Assembly: GCF_041915215.1 (NCBI RefSeq)
Contig: NZ_JAYSBV010000016.1
Direction: 5' to 3' (one strand)
DNA from: Zoogloea sp021286885
GTDB taxonomy: Bacteria; Pseudomonadota; Gammaproteobacteria; Burkholderiales; Rhodocyclaceae
Length of the DNA: 64,000 bases
Below are positions 51,031-60,426 of this stretch, piece by piece. The translations under genes and the position numbers were made by a program. Numbering within the stretch: position 1 is the stretch's first letter; each line of letters begins with the position of its first letter. The notes below the pieces were generated by a model. That model saw only the letters and a list, made by a program, of their open reading frames with translations, was not told the DNA's origin and did no database searches.

Positions 51031-52577
51031 GCCAGATAGAACTCCGAAGGCTCGACACCATAGGCACCGGGCGGCAGGGCTTTCACAATGGCATAGGTTT
51101 CCCCCGTGGCATTGGGCGGGTCGTAGATCAAATCGAGGGTCTGGGGATAGACGTTGGGTTTCTTGTCGGGGCCCAGCAGGATCATTACTCGGGGTTTGAG
51201 GCGGCGTATCCGGTTCTGGGCCACGACAACCGCCACTTCGCCCGAATTCAGCTCCACCAGCGTCCCCACCGGGTAGATGCCGATACACTGGACGAACTGG
51301 TCTACGGTGCTTTCGGAAAAACCCGTGCCGCGCTGGGCCCGTACTGCCTCCAAGGCCACCTGGGAACTGGCCGCCTCACCATAGGGGCGCCCTCGGGTCA
51401 TGGCGCAATACACATCCGACACGCCGGAAATCTCGGCCAGCAGCCCCACCTCCTCACCCCGCAGCCCCACCGGATAGCCGGAGCCATCGCAGCGCTCGTG
51501 GTGGCGGGCCACGATTTCCAGCACCTGCTGGGTGATCATCGGCGCCCCCGACAGGATGCGCAGGGAGTAATCCACGTGGGTCTTGAAGAATTCGTATTCG
51601 ATGGGCGTCAGGGGCCCGGTTTTCTGGAGCAGGCGCACGGGCAGACGCAGCTTGCCCACATCCTGCAGCATGCCCGCCATGCCCAGGGCGGTGATCGCAT
51701 CGTCGGGCAGGCCCAGAAAACGGCCAAAAATCATCACGTGGGCGGCCACGTCCAGGGAGTGATCGTAGCTGTACTGGTCGGTCTGCTTGAGCCGCACCAG
51801 CCAGAGCAGGGCATCGGGATTACGGGCCACGCTCAGCACCATCTCAGCCACCACCCCACGCAGGCGATCCAGATCGGGGGTCAGGTTGCTCTGCACATCG
51901 CGGGCAATCTGGACGAGCAGGTTCTGGGCTTTATCCACCAGCGGCACGGCTTTCAGGATTTCTTCCTCGACCGTGACGGTAGGCTCGGTAAAGGTCATCC
52001 CGCTGGGCGTACCCCGCCCCAGGCCGTCATCTTCCAGCCCCAGAGGACGGATGCCTTTGCCGCTTTGGATTTCGGTGTAAGAAAACTGAGCCCCCGCTCC
52101 CGCCATCCCATCGGGGCGACGGGGCAGAGACGGCGGCCGCCCTTCTACTCGGGGCAGCGTGACCGGATCAGGATAACGGTGCAGCCACGGGGCCTGGGTT
52201 GCTGGCGTAGCCTCCTCGCGCCGCGTAGGTTGTTGGCGCAGGGCCTTGAGACTGCGCAGCAAGGAAAAGAAATCGCCTCCGCCCTTGCGCCGCTCCACCC
52301 GGTCGGGACTGACCTGAAAGCCGCCCAGACGGGCAAAACGCTCCCCCCCCCCAGCGACCGGCCCCAACGGCGCCACCGACTCGGCGCGCCATTGGTCGCC
52401 AATCGAGCGCCCCCGGTCTACGTATACAAAACGACACACCTGACGCAGCTTCTCCAGAGTTTCCTGATCATCGACCACAAAGCCCTGAAGCAGAAATGGA
52501 GATTCAAGCCAGGGGCGATCCAGCTCGGAGACGAACATCCCCAGCTTGAGATCCTGGACGGCCACAATCTCCTTCAA
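51027..52577 (-). CDS. DUF3391 + HD-GYP domain protein with HD changed to QD
   Basis: 516 residues. TTG 52577 is the start because GGAGG sits 5 nt before it and the family opening VAVQDLKLGMFVSELDRPWLESPF follows at once (DUF3391). After a long linker, the HD-GYP domain (about 230-420) has DHSLDVAAH, then LQDVGKLRLP where the hallmark HD pair reads Gln-Asp, then THVDYSLRIL and RHHERCDGSGYP. The lost metal His may lower or change activity. HD-GYP proteins hydrolyse c-di-GMP to GMP. It is co-translated with the EAL protein. Confidence 0.88.
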   Translation of the reverse strand: MKEIVAVQDLKLGMFVSELDRPWLESPFLLQGFVVDDQETLEKLRQVCRFVYVDRGRSIGDQWRAESVAPLGPVAGGGERFARLGGFQVSPDRVERRKGGGDFFSLLRSLKALRQQPTRREEATPATQAPWLHRYPDPVTLPRVEGRPPSLPRRPDGMAGAGAQFSYTEIQSGKGIRPLGLEDDGLGRGTPSGMTFTEPTVTVEEEILKAVPLVDKAQNLLVQIARDVQSNLTPDLDRLRGVVAEMVLSVARNPDALLWLVRLKQTDQYSYDHSLDVAAHVMIFGRFLGLPDDAITALGMAGMLQDVGKLRLPVRLLQKTGPLTPIEYEFFKTHVDYSLRILSGAPMITQQVLEIVARHHERCDGSGYPVGLRGEEVGLLAEISGVSDVYCAMTRGRPYGEAASSQVALEAVRAQRGTGFSESTVDQFVQCIGIYPVGTLVELNSGEVAVVVAQNRIRRLKPRVMILLGPDKKPNVYPQTLDLIYDPPNATGETYAIVKALPPGAYGVEPSEFYLA

Positions 52578-52637
52578 GCCGGCCTCCCTGAAACTTCTGA
52601 CAAAGACAACTCACACAGCACGTTCATGTCACCAAGA

Positions 52638-53675
52638 TTAAGGCGCAGGATTGGTATGGCGCAGATGGATAGCATCAACTGCGGCCCTTACATCATGGTC
52701 CAGGGTTTGAGCACAAGCATCCAGATTTTCGAGCAACTGCCCGACCGAGCTTGCACCAAGGATCACACTGCCCACCAGCGGCTGCCCCGCCACCCAGGCC
52801 AAAGCCAGGCGGGTCAGGCTGATGCCCCGCGCCTGCGCCAGATCGGCATAGGCCCGCAAGGCGGGCTCGACGGCCACCTTGGCGTAGCGCTGGCCAAAAC
52901 CGGGGAACAAGGTGATGCGGCCGCTGGCCGCAGGGTTATCCAGATACTTGCCCGTCAGCAGGCCAAAACCCAGCACCGAGTAGGGCAAAAGGCTCACGGA
53001 CTCCCGAAAGCAGACTTCAGCAAGCGTCTGATCAAAGACGCGATTGAGCAGGCTGTATGCATTTTGCACCGAAACCACCAGCGGCAAATTCAGCTCCCGG
53101 CCCACTCTGAGGAATTCCATCACACCCCAGGGGTGTTCGTTCGATAAACCCACATAACGGATTTTGCCTTCGCGCACCAGCTCGGCCAGCGCCTCCAGCT
53201 GGGCACGTATCGGGGTGGCCTCCCGCTCGGCGCCCGGATCAAAGGCCCATTGGCCAAACATGGGCTGGTTCCGGGCCGGCCAGTGAATCTGGTAGAGATC
53301 GATGTAATCCGTGCCCAGGCGCTGCAGGCTGCCTTCGAGCGCGGCACGGATATTGGCCCGATCCAAGGCCAGAGGGCCGCCACGAATCCACTCCATGGAG
53401 CGCGCCGGGCCTGCAACCTTTGTAGCGAGAACCACCTGATCCCGGGCACGCCCCTTCAACCAGCTGCCCACAAAACGCTCCGTCAGCCCGGAGGTATCGG
53501 CCCGGGCCGGCACCGGATACATTTCGGCGGTATCAATGAAGTTCACCCCATGGGCAAACGCCACATCCAGCTGGGCGTGGGCTTCGGCCTCGGAGTTCTG
53601 CTGGCCGAAAGTCATGGTGCCAAGGCAGACCGCAGAAACGGTCAGATCACTTTTACCCAGCTTGCGGTACTGCAT
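52638..53675 (-). CDS. tas: Aldo/keto reductase, Tas family
   Basis: 345 residues. It is close to E. coli Tas throughout: LGTMTFGQQNSEAEAHAQL, FIDTAEMYPVP, QNAYSLLNRVF, SVLGFGLLTGKYL. The catalytic Asp-Tyr-Lys-His set is visible in DTAEMYPV, ATKVAGP and YQIHWP. It is an NADPH-dependent oxidoreductase with broad carbonyl substrates; the physiological one is unknown. Stands alone. Confidence 0.93.
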   Translation of the reverse strand: MQYRKLGKSDLTVSAVCLGTMTFGQQNSEAEAHAQLDVAFAHGVNFIDTAEMYPVPARADTSGLTERFVGSWLKGRARDQVVLATKVAGPARSMEWIRGGPLALDRANIRAALEGSLQRLGTDYIDLYQIHWPARNQPMFGQWAFDPGAEREATPIRAQLEALAELVREGKIRYVGLSNEHPWGVMEFLRVGRELNLPLVVSVQNAYSLLNRVFDQTLAEVCFRESVSLLPYSVLGFGLLTGKYLDNPAASGRITLFPGFGQRYAKVAVEPALRAYADLAQARGISLTRLALAWVAGQPLVGSVILGASSVGQLLENLDACAQTLDHDVRAAVDAIHLRHTNPAP

Positions 53676-53839
53676 TCACACCTCCAGTAATCGGTTCCGG
53701 GACTCGGCACGGGCCGGGTATCATCCGCGCCGGGCAGCCCCGCACGCAGCCACACCCAAAACCTTGCACATGATCCGCTGGGTCTAACCCCGCCGATATA
53801 CCACTTTTCAATTTTACACGTCCACTCATTATTACCCCC

Positions 53840-54943
53840 ATGAACGCCCCCGCTTCCGCACCCGCCCAAAAGCCCTGTGACTCCCATGGAATCCTGGTCC
53901 AGTGCCGCCCCGGCTTCGAGCCTGATGCCGGGCGGGAATTGGAGCAACGGGCCCTCGCCGCACGCCTGGGCGGAAAGCTGGAAAGCCGCAGCAATTCGGG
54001 CTTTGTGATTTTTCGTTTCAATACACCCGAAGCCCGGGATGGCGTCCAGCGCAAGCTGGATCTGGCCCGTCTGGTGTTTTCCCGACAGGGCTTCCACCTG
54101 GTCGCCCAGCTCGGCCAACTCCCCGAAAAAGACCGGCTGACGCCGCTTTTGGATGCAGCGCAGCAATGCGGCACCCGCTTCTCCGCCCTGCTGCCAGAAA
54201 CCCCGGACACCAACGAAGGCAAGGAGCGCTCCGGCTTCCTGCGCCGCTTCGTACCCCTGTTTGAAAAAGCCCTGGGCGAAGCCGGCCTGCTCCAGGCCGA
54301 CGCCCCTCATCTGCCCCGGCTGCACCTGTTTTTCAGCAGCGCCACCGAATGCGCACTAGGCCTGAGCCAAGGCAGCGAAGGTTCGAGCTGGCCCATGGGC
54401 ATCCCGCGCCTGCGCTTCCCCAAGGATGCGCCGAGCCGCTCCACCCTCAAGCTGGCCGAAGCCTTCATTGCCCTGCTGACGCCGGAAGAACAGAAATCCA
54501 CCCTGCGTGCCGGCCTGCAAGCGGTGGATCTGGGCGCCTCCCCCGGCGGCTGGACCTGGCAGCTGGTGAGCCGGGGGATGCGCGTCAGCTGCATCGACAA
54601 CGGCCCCATGGCCCCCCAGGTGCACGCCACCGGGCTCATCGAGCACCTGCGGGTGGATGGTTTTACTTGGAAACCGCGCAAGACCGTGGAATGGATGGTG
54701 TGCGACATGATCGAGCAGCCCGCCCGGATCGCGCCCCTGATGGCCGAGTGGATCATCGGCAACCGCTGCCGGCGCAGCATCTTCAACCTCAAGCTGCCCA
54801 TGAAACAGCGCCACGCCGAGCTGGAGCGCTGCATTGGCCTGATCGATGCCAAGATGAAAGCGGTCGGCATCAAATACACCTTGCGAATCAAGCACCTTTA
54901 CCACGACCGGGAAGAAGTCACCTGCTACCTCGCACGACGCTGA
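53840..54943 (+). CDS. rlmM: 23S rRNA C2498 2'-O-ribose methyltransferase
   Basis: 367 residues. A THUMP-like N-terminal half is followed by an RrmJ-type methyltransferase domain. The SAM-binding motif VDLGASPGGWTWQL, CDMIEQP and IFNLKLPMKQRHAEL (catalytic Lys region) are family hallmarks. It modifies C2498 of 23S rRNA. It precedes rhlE, a ribosome-linked helicase, on the same strand but with its own promoter between. Confidence 0.94.
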   Translation: MNAPASAPAQKPCDSHGILVQCRPGFEPDAGRELEQRALAARLGGKLESRSNSGFVIFRFNTPEARDGVQRKLDLARLVFSRQGFHLVAQLGQLPEKDRLTPLLDAAQQCGTRFSALLPETPDTNEGKERSGFLRRFVPLFEKALGEAGLLQADAPHLPRLHLFFSSATECALGLSQGSEGSSWPMGIPRLRFPKDAPSRSTLKLAEAFIALLTPEEQKSTLRAGLQAVDLGASPGGWTWQLVSRGMRVSCIDNGPMAPQVHATGLIEHLRVDGFTWKPRKTVEWMVCDMIEQPARIAPLMAEWIIGNRCRRSIFNLKLPMKQRHAELERCIGLIDAKMKAVGIKYTLRIKHLYHDREEVTCYLARR

Positions 54944-54961
54944 AGCCGGCCCCGGGGCATG

Positions 54962-54967
54962 TATAAT
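54962..54967 (+). promoter_or_regulatory. TATAAT -10 box for rhlE
   Basis: A perfect TATAAT lies 64 bp before the rhlE ATG; the -35 region is poor. The leader of about 55 nt ends in the perfect 12-bp palindrome ATGTGATCACAT (55017-55028), where a ribosome site would be expected. Confidence 0.5.
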
Positions 54968-55030
54968 GCCCGCCTACCCTTATGGTGCGCCGCAAACGTG
55001 AGCGCGGACACCGCCTATGTGATCACATCC

Positions 55031-56569
55031 ATGTCGTTTTCCGAACTTGGGCTTGTCCCAGAAATCCTGAAGGCTGTTGCCGACGCCGGCTATACCGAAC
55101 CCACGCCCATCCAGCGCCAGGCCATTCCCGTGGTCCTCGCCGGCCATGACGTGATGGGCGGCGCCCAGACCGGCACCGGCAAGACCGCAGGCTTCACCCT
55201 GCCCCTGCTCCATCGCCTCGCCCGTCACGCCAGCACCTCCACCAGCCCCGCCCGCCACCCGGTGCGCGCCCTGATCCTGGCGCCGACCCGCGAGCTGGCC
55301 ATGCAGGTGTTCGAATCAGTCAAGCTGTACTCCAAGCATCTCCCCCTGCGCAGCATCTGCATCTACGGTGGGGTCGACATGAACCCCCAGATCGCCGAAC
55401 TGCGGCGCGGGATCGAAATCGTGGTGGCCACCCCGGGCCGGCTGCTGGATCACGTCCAGCAAAAAACCATCGCCCTCAACCAGGTCGAATTCCTGGTGCT
55501 GGACGAGGCCGACCGAATGCTGGACATGGGCTTCATCCCCGACATCCGCCGCATCCTGGCCCTGCTGCCCGCCAACCGCCAGAGCCTGCTCTTCTCCGCC
55601 ACCTTCTCTGACGAAATCAAGAAGCTGGCCGACCAGATGCTGAAGAACCCCCAACTGGTCGAAGTGGCCCGCCGCAACATGGTGAGCGAGACCATCGACC
55701 ACGTGGTGCACCCGGTTTCCAGCGGCCTCAAGCGCAATCTGCTGGCCCACCTGCTGCGCCACGAAGAAAGCACCCAGGCGCTGGTGTTCGTCGACACCAA
55801 GTTCGCCTGCAGTCGCCTGGCCCACTTCCTGGAGCGCCACGGCATTGCCGCCGACTCCATCCACGGCGACAAGAGCCAGATCGCCCGTACCGAGACCCTT
55901 GAATCCTTCAAGAACGGCAAAGTCCGGGTACTGGTCGCCACCGACGTGGCCGCCCGGGGGCTGGACATCGAAGATCTACCCTGGGTGATCAACTTCGAAC
56001 TGCCCCACACCGCCGAAGACTACGTGCACCGGATCGGCCGCACGGGTCGGGCCGGCAAGAAGGGCAAGGCCATTTCCCTGGTCAGCTCCGAAGAGCACCA
56101 CCGCCTCACCGACATCCAGAAGCTCATCAAGCTGAACATCCGCCAGGAGCTGGTGGCCGGTTTCGATCCCGAACCCGACTTCCCCGAAGTGGGCAGCGCG
56201 GGCCGCAAGAGCCGGGGCGACCGGCATGAGCGCACCGAACGCGAGCGTGGCGAACGCGCCGAGCGCCCCGAAAAAGAGCGGGAGCCCCGGGAAGCCCGAG
56301 GCGAGAAGGAACGTGAGCGCGGGGATCGTAGCGAACGGGATCGCGGCGAGCGGGACAAGCCCCGCAGCAGCCGGGACACCCCGAGCCGGGAGCGCGAAAG
56401 CCGCCCGGGCCGCCGCCCCAACCACATCGCCGCCGACGGCTTCGACTTCAACAAGCCCTACGAGCAACGCAATGCCGGTGCCGAGCGGGCCGCCGAAGTC
56501 GAATCCCCCCGCAGCAAGCCCAAGAAGACCATCGCCTTCCTGCTGGGCGGCCTGGGCCGCAAGGCCTGA
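55031..56569 (+). CDS. rhlE: DEAD-box RNA helicase RhlE
   Basis: 512 residues from ATG 55031; upstream frame to 54959 is leader. Q motif PTPIQRQAIPV, Walker A AQTGTGKT, DEAD, SAT and HRIGRTGR are intact in the 380-residue core. The C-terminal 120 residues are an Arg/Glu/Asp-rich disordered tail (ERERGERAERPEKERE and similar), typical of RhlE and probably RNA-binding. No Shine-Dalgarno precedes the ATG, so translation may be controlled. Confidence 0.95.
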   Translation: MSFSELGLVPEILKAVADAGYTEPTPIQRQAIPVVLAGHDVMGGAQTGTGKTAGFTLPLLHRLARHASTSTSPARHPVRALILAPTRELAMQVFESVKLYSKHLPLRSICIYGGVDMNPQIAELRRGIEIVVATPGRLLDHVQQKTIALNQVEFLVLDEADRMLDMGFIPDIRRILALLPANRQSLLFSATFSDEIKKLADQMLKNPQLVEVARRNMVSETIDHVVHPVSSGLKRNLLAHLLRHEESTQALVFVDTKFACSRLAHFLERHGIAADSIHGDKSQIARTETLESFKNGKVRVLVATDVAARGLDIEDLPWVINFELPHTAEDYVHRIGRTGRAGKKGKAISLVSSEEHHRLTDIQKLIKLNIRQELVAGFDPEPDFPEVGSAGRKSRGDRHERTERERGERAERPEKEREPREARGEKERERGDRSERDRGERDKPRSSRDTPSRERESRPGRRPNHIAADGFDFNKPYEQRNAGAERAAEVESPRSKPKKTIAFLLGGLGRKA

Positions 56570-56607
56570 TTCACCGCACGCTCCCCATCCGGGAGCTGCC
56601 GCCCAAC

Positions 56608-56642
56608 AAAAAGCCCGGACAGCGCACGCTTCCGGGCTTTTT
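56608..56642 (+). terminator. Terminator of rhlE
   Basis: AAAAAGCCCGGA and TCCGGGCTTTTT form a perfect 12-bp inverted repeat, 39 bp after the stop. Confidence 0.92.
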
Positions 56643-56733
56643 GCATGGTGCAGGACAGGTGGCCCCGCAAGGCACGCGCCACCATCCCGACAAACAAATC
56701 AAAAACTAAGAATCAAAAGCCAAAGCCAAAAGT

Positions 56734-56769
56734 AAAAACCCCCGCCAGGCGAACCTTGCGGGGGTTTTT
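56734..56769 (-). terminator. Terminator of tRNA-His copy 1
   Basis: AAAAACCCCCGC and GCGGGGGTTTTT pair perfectly; on the minus strand T5 follows, just past the tRNA 3' end at 56775. Confidence 0.9.
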
Positions 56770-56774
56770 GAATT

Positions 56775-56850
56775 TGGGGCGACATACCGGGATCGAACCG
56801 GTGACACCTGGAATCACAATCCAGTGCTCTACCGACTGAGCTAATGCCGC
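56775..56850 (-). tRNA. tRNA-His (GTG), copy 1
   Basis: 76 nt with encoded CCA; anticodon loop TTGTGAT, anticodon GTG. Discriminator C73 and a G at position -1 (56851) are the tRNA-His identity elements. Sequence identical to copy 2 at 57100-57175. Confidence 0.97.
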
Positions 56851-57063
56851 CACTGTTTTGCTGAAGAACCGCTCAAAGTTCAGCAGCAAGAGGACGCCAT
56901 TATAGCCAATTTTCAGCGCTTGTAAAGCACTTTGTTGGGCTTTGTGCGTTTTGTTCGTTTGGCTGAAATTTCCTGCAGCACCACATCCCGCCACGGCTCG
57001 CTTTCCGCCCGTTTTGACGCCCTTGACCCCAGGGGGGTGGCCACGTGGGGGCCCACAAATGAA

Positions 57064-57093
57064 AAACCCGCCGGACCGAAGTCCGACGGGTTT
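57064..57093 (-). terminator. Terminator of tRNA-His copy 2
   Basis: AAACCCG-CGGAC and GTCCG-CGGGTTT pair with one mismatch around CGAA, then TTTTTC on the minus strand, 7 bp past the tRNA. The spacer 56851-57063 between the two copies shows no gene. Confidence 0.85.
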
Positions 57094-57099
57094 GCATGC

Positions 57100-57175
57100 T
57101 GGGGCGACATACCGGGATCGAACCGGTGACACCTGGAATCACAATCCAGTGCTCTACCGACTGAGCTAATGCCGC
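57100..57175 (-). tRNA. tRNA-His (GTG), copy 2
   Basis: Identical in all 76 nt to copy 1, also with G at -1 (57176). Only about 5 bp of flank are shared, so the duplication is not recent at the flanks or was gene-converted. Confidence 0.97.
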
Positions 57176-57228
57176 CACTGCCGACTACAGTATTTGCTAT
57201 CGCTACTGCAGCCGTTGAAACTCTAGAG

Positions 57229-57302
57229 CCTGCCCGACAGGAATCGAACCTGTAACCCCCGGCTTAGAAGGCCGGTGCTCTATCCAGTTGAGCTACGGGC
57301 AG
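57229..57302 (-). tRNA. tRNA-Arg (TCT)
   Basis: Acceptor stem CTGCCCG pairs with CGGGCAG; anticodon loop CTTCTAA gives anticodon TCT. The 3' CCA is not encoded (GCTC follows), unlike all the other tRNAs in the window. Confidence 0.95.
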
Positions 57303-57327
57303 ATGCCGTGGGCTGCGGGGTAAGCTT

Positions 57328-57404
57328 TGGTCGGGGTGGAGGGATTCGAACCCCCGACATCTTGCTCCCAAAGCAAGCGCGCTACCGGACTGCGCTACAC
57401 CCCG
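57328..57404 (-). tRNA. tRNA-Pro (TGG)
   Basis: 77 nt with encoded CCA; anticodon loop TTTGGGA, anticodon TGG. Acceptor CGGGGTG pairs with CACCCCG. First gene of the minus-strand tRNA cluster Pro-Arg-His-His. Confidence 0.97.
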
Positions 57405-57738
57405 AGAGGCGCGAATAATACAGAGCCCCCAAGCGCCTGTCAAACAGGCCTTGCAAGGCCTTGCAGCCCGGGAGGTACGCGCCCAGGGGCGCTCCAGGCC
57501 CTCGTTGCACCCACACAACACCTATTGTCATACGCCCTTGATTTAAGTCAGAGAAACTTTTGTGCGCCGCAATAGATCGGTACTTTTACGGATAGCTGCC
57601 CTTGACGTGCACGGTAAGATGGGCAGGAACCACCAAAAATGACACCTACGCGACACGCCCCACGAGAGTCCGTCGTCGTCCAACATCTGCTGCAACACGC
57701 TGCCTTTACCGCCCAGCGCCCACCCGCGAGCCTTCATC
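57405..57738. other. Divergent non-coding gap, tRNA cluster to Pat gene
   Basis: This 334-bp stretch must hold the tRNA cluster promoter (minus) and the Pat promoter (plus). I find no convincing -35/-10 pair, only a lone TTGACG at 57613-57618. No ORF or RNA structure stands out. Confidence 0.4.
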
Positions 57739-60426
57739 ATGAAAGAACAGCACTACCTAACCCCCCTGGTTGAACCCCGCTCGGTTGCCATCATCGGCGC
57801 CAGCACCCGGGAAATGTCTCTGGGCAACATCCTTGTCCGCAACATGCTGGACGCAGGTTTCAAGGGCAAGCTGTTTGCAGTCAATCCCAAGTATGAAGAA
57901 GTGCTGGGCGTGCCCTGTTACAAGAGCGTCGAGGAAATCCCCCAGCGCCTGGATCTGGCCGTCATCACCACCAAGGCCGACCGGGTGCCCGCGATTGTGG
58001 ACGCCTGTGGCCGGGCCGGCACCAAGTCGGTGATCGTGCTCACCGCCGGCTTCTCGGATGCGGGCCCACGCGGCAAGATGCTGGAAAAGAACACCGTTGA
58101 AAACGCCCGCCGCCACCGCATCCGGCTGCTGGGCCCCAACTGCCTGGGCCTGATCCGGCCTGAGCTGGGCCTGAACGCCAGCTTTGCCCCCGGTGGCGCC
58201 GCCAAGGGCTCCATTGGCCTGATCTCCCAATCCGGCGCCCTGTGCTCGGCCATTCTGGACTGGGCCAAGCCCAACAACGTGGGCTTCTCCACCGTGGTCT
58301 CGCTGGGCAGCTCGGTGGATGTGGATTTTGGCGAAGTGCTCGAGTACATGGTGTCCGACGCCCGCACCGAGGCCATTTTCCTGTACGTGGAAGGCATCAA
58401 GGATGCCCGCCGCTTCGTGAGTGCCCTGCGTGCCGCAGCCCGGGTCAAGCCGGTGCTGCTCATCAAGGTGGGCCGCCACCCGGCGGGCTCCCAGGCCGCG
58501 CTGATGCACTCGGGTGCCATGGTGGGCGAAGACGCGGTGTTCGATGCCGCCCTGCGCCGGGCCGGCGTGATACGCCTGTACAGCATGGGTCAGCTGTTTG
58601 CCGCCGCCAAGGCCCTGTTCGCCCACTTCCGCCCGCGTGGCAACCGGCTGGCCGTCATCACCAACGGCGGTGGCCCCGGCGTGATGGCCGCCGACCGGGC
58701 CGCCGACCTGCGCATCCCCATGGCCCGCCTTTCGGAAGGCACCATCGCCAAACTCAACGAACTGCTGCCGGCCAGCTGGTCCCACTGCAACCCCATCGAC
58801 ATCATGGGCGACGCAGACCCCGACCGTTACGCCAAGACCCTCGAAATCGTGCTGGCCGACGAGAACGTGGACGGCGCCCTCACCATCCTGACCCCCCAGG
58901 CCATGAGCCGCCCCACCGAGGTCGCCCAGCGGGTCATCGAAATCGAACGCACCGCCGACAAGCCGGTGTTCACCACCTGGATGGGTGAAGAACAGGTACG
59001 CGAAGGCCGCGCCCTGCTCGAAGCGGCGGGCATTCCCAGCTTCAGCACCACCGAACCGGCGGTTGAACTGTTCAGCAATATCTCGTCCTACTACCGCAAC
59101 CAGAAGCTGCTGGTGCAGACGCCCTCCTCGCTCTCCTCCGACCTGAACCCGCCTTCGGTCGAAAGCGCCCGGCTGGTGATCGAAACCGCCCTCTCCGAGC
59201 GCCGCAAGAAGCTCAACGAGATGGAATCCAAGGCCCTGCTGGCCGCCTTCCGCATCCCCATCGCCCAGACCGTGGTGGCCCGCTCCGCCACCGAAGCCAT
59301 GGTGCTGGCCGAAGAACTGGGCCTGCCGGTGGCGATGAAGATCGATTCCCCCTCCATCACCCACAAGGCCGACACGGGCGGCGTGCGCCTCAACCTGAAC
59401 GGCCTCGCGGCCGTGCGCTCGGCCTACCAGGACATCCTCGAAGATGTGCGCAAGAAGCGCCCCGATGCGGTCATCAACGGGGTGGCCATCGAGCCCATGG
59501 TGATCAAGCCCTATGGCCGGGAGCTGATGGTGGGCGTGTTCCGCGACCCGGTGTTCGGCCCGGTGATCACCTTCGGCGGCGGCGGCAGCCACCTGGAAAT
59601 CCAGGAAGACCGCGCAGTGGCTCTGCCCCCGCTCAACAACTTCCTGGTGCAGGATCTGATCAAGTCCACCCGCGTCTCGGCGCTGCTGGGCGAGTACCGC
59701 AACATGCCGGGCATCAACATGGAAGCCCTGGAGTTTGTGCTGCTGCGCATCTCCGAAATGGTGTGCGAGCTGCCCTGGATTCGCGAGCTGGACATCAACC
59801 CGCTCATCGTCGATGAGCACGGTGCCGTGGCCGTGGATGCGCGCATTTCGGTGGACAACATTGCCCCCACCGCTGATCGCTACGATCACATGGCGATCCA
59901 CCCCTATCCGTCCCACCTCACCACCAAGATCTCCACCCCCGAGGGCGAGATCACCATTCGCCCGATCAAGCCCGAAGATGCGGAGCTGGAAGTGGAGTTC
60001 GTGCGCAAGCTCTCTCCCGAAACCAAGTACCTGCGCTTCATGAACACCATGCGCGAGCTGCCCCCCGCCATGGTCGCCCGGCTCACCCAGATCGACTACG
60101 ACCGGGAAATGGCCTTCGTTGCCACCATCGAAGAGAACGACGAGGAAGTGGAAATCGGGGTGTGCCGCTACGCGGTGAATCCCGATGGCGAATCCTGCGA
60201 GTTTGCGATTGTGGTGGCCGAAGACTGGCAACACCGGGGCCTCGCCCGCCGCCTGATGGGGGTGCTGATCGAAACCGCCCGCAATCGGGGCCTGCACGCC
60301 ATGACTGGAATCTTCCTGTCCAACAACGAGCGCATGCTCAAGTTTGTGCAGAGCCTGGGCTTCGTGCTGTCCAACGATCCGGAAGACAACACCGTCAAGC
60401 ACGGCATCCTGCTGCTGCAGAACTAA
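57739..60426 (+). CDS. Pat/YfiQ-type protein lysine acetyltransferase (acyl-CoA synthetase-like + GNAT)
   Basis: 895 residues. Order: CoA-binding domain (RSVAIIGASTREMSLGN, 1-130), succinyl-CoA ligase-like domains (GSIGLISQSGALCSAILDWA and following, to about 460), ATP-grasp domain (about 490-715) and a C-terminal GNAT domain (about 730-890; RGLARRLMGVLIETARNRGL binds acetyl-CoA). This is the PatZ/Pat layout that acetylates acetyl-CoA synthetase and other enzymes. A His in ALMHSGAMVGED sits where ADP-forming synthetases carry the phospho-His; whether the synthetase part is active is open. It is followed 15 bp later by tag. Confidence 0.92.
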   Translation: MKEQHYLTPLVEPRSVAIIGASTREMSLGNILVRNMLDAGFKGKLFAVNPKYEEVLGVPCYKSVEEIPQRLDLAVITTKADRVPAIVDACGRAGTKSVIVLTAGFSDAGPRGKMLEKNTVENARRHRIRLLGPNCLGLIRPELGLNASFAPGGAAKGSIGLISQSGALCSAILDWAKPNNVGFSTVVSLGSSVDVDFGEVLEYMVSDARTEAIFLYVEGIKDARRFVSALRAAARVKPVLLIKVGRHPAGSQAALMHSGAMVGEDAVFDAALRRAGVIRLYSMGQLFAAAKALFAHFRPRGNRLAVITNGGGPGVMAADRAADLRIPMARLSEGTIAKLNELLPASWSHCNPIDIMGDADPDRYAKTLEIVLADENVDGALTILTPQAMSRPTEVAQRVIEIERTADKPVFTTWMGEEQVREGRALLEAAGIPSFSTTEPAVELFSNISSYYRNQKLLVQTPSSLSSDLNPPSVESARLVIETALSERRKKLNEMESKALLAAFRIPIAQTVVARSATEAMVLAEELGLPVAMKIDSPSITHKADTGGVRLNLNGLAAVRSAYQDILEDVRKKRPDAVINGVAIEPMVIKPYGRELMVGVFRDPVFGPVITFGGGGSHLEIQEDRAVALPPLNNFLVQDLIKSTRVSALLGEYRNMPGINMEALEFVLLRISEMVCELPWIRELDINPLIVDEHGAVAVDARISVDNIAPTADRYDHMAIHPYPSHLTTKISTPEGEITIRPIKPEDAELEVEFVRKLSPETKYLRFMNTMRELPPAMVARLTQIDYDREMAFVATIEENDEEVEIGVCRYAVNPDGESCEFAIVVAEDWQHRGLARRLMGVLIETARNRGLHAMTGIFLSNNERMLKFVQSLGFVLSNDPEDNTVKHGILLLQN

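Noticed and set aside
56775..57175. Duplicate tRNA-His as att sites of an integrated element
   Set aside because: Only a short spacer lies between them, with no integrase or cargo gene.
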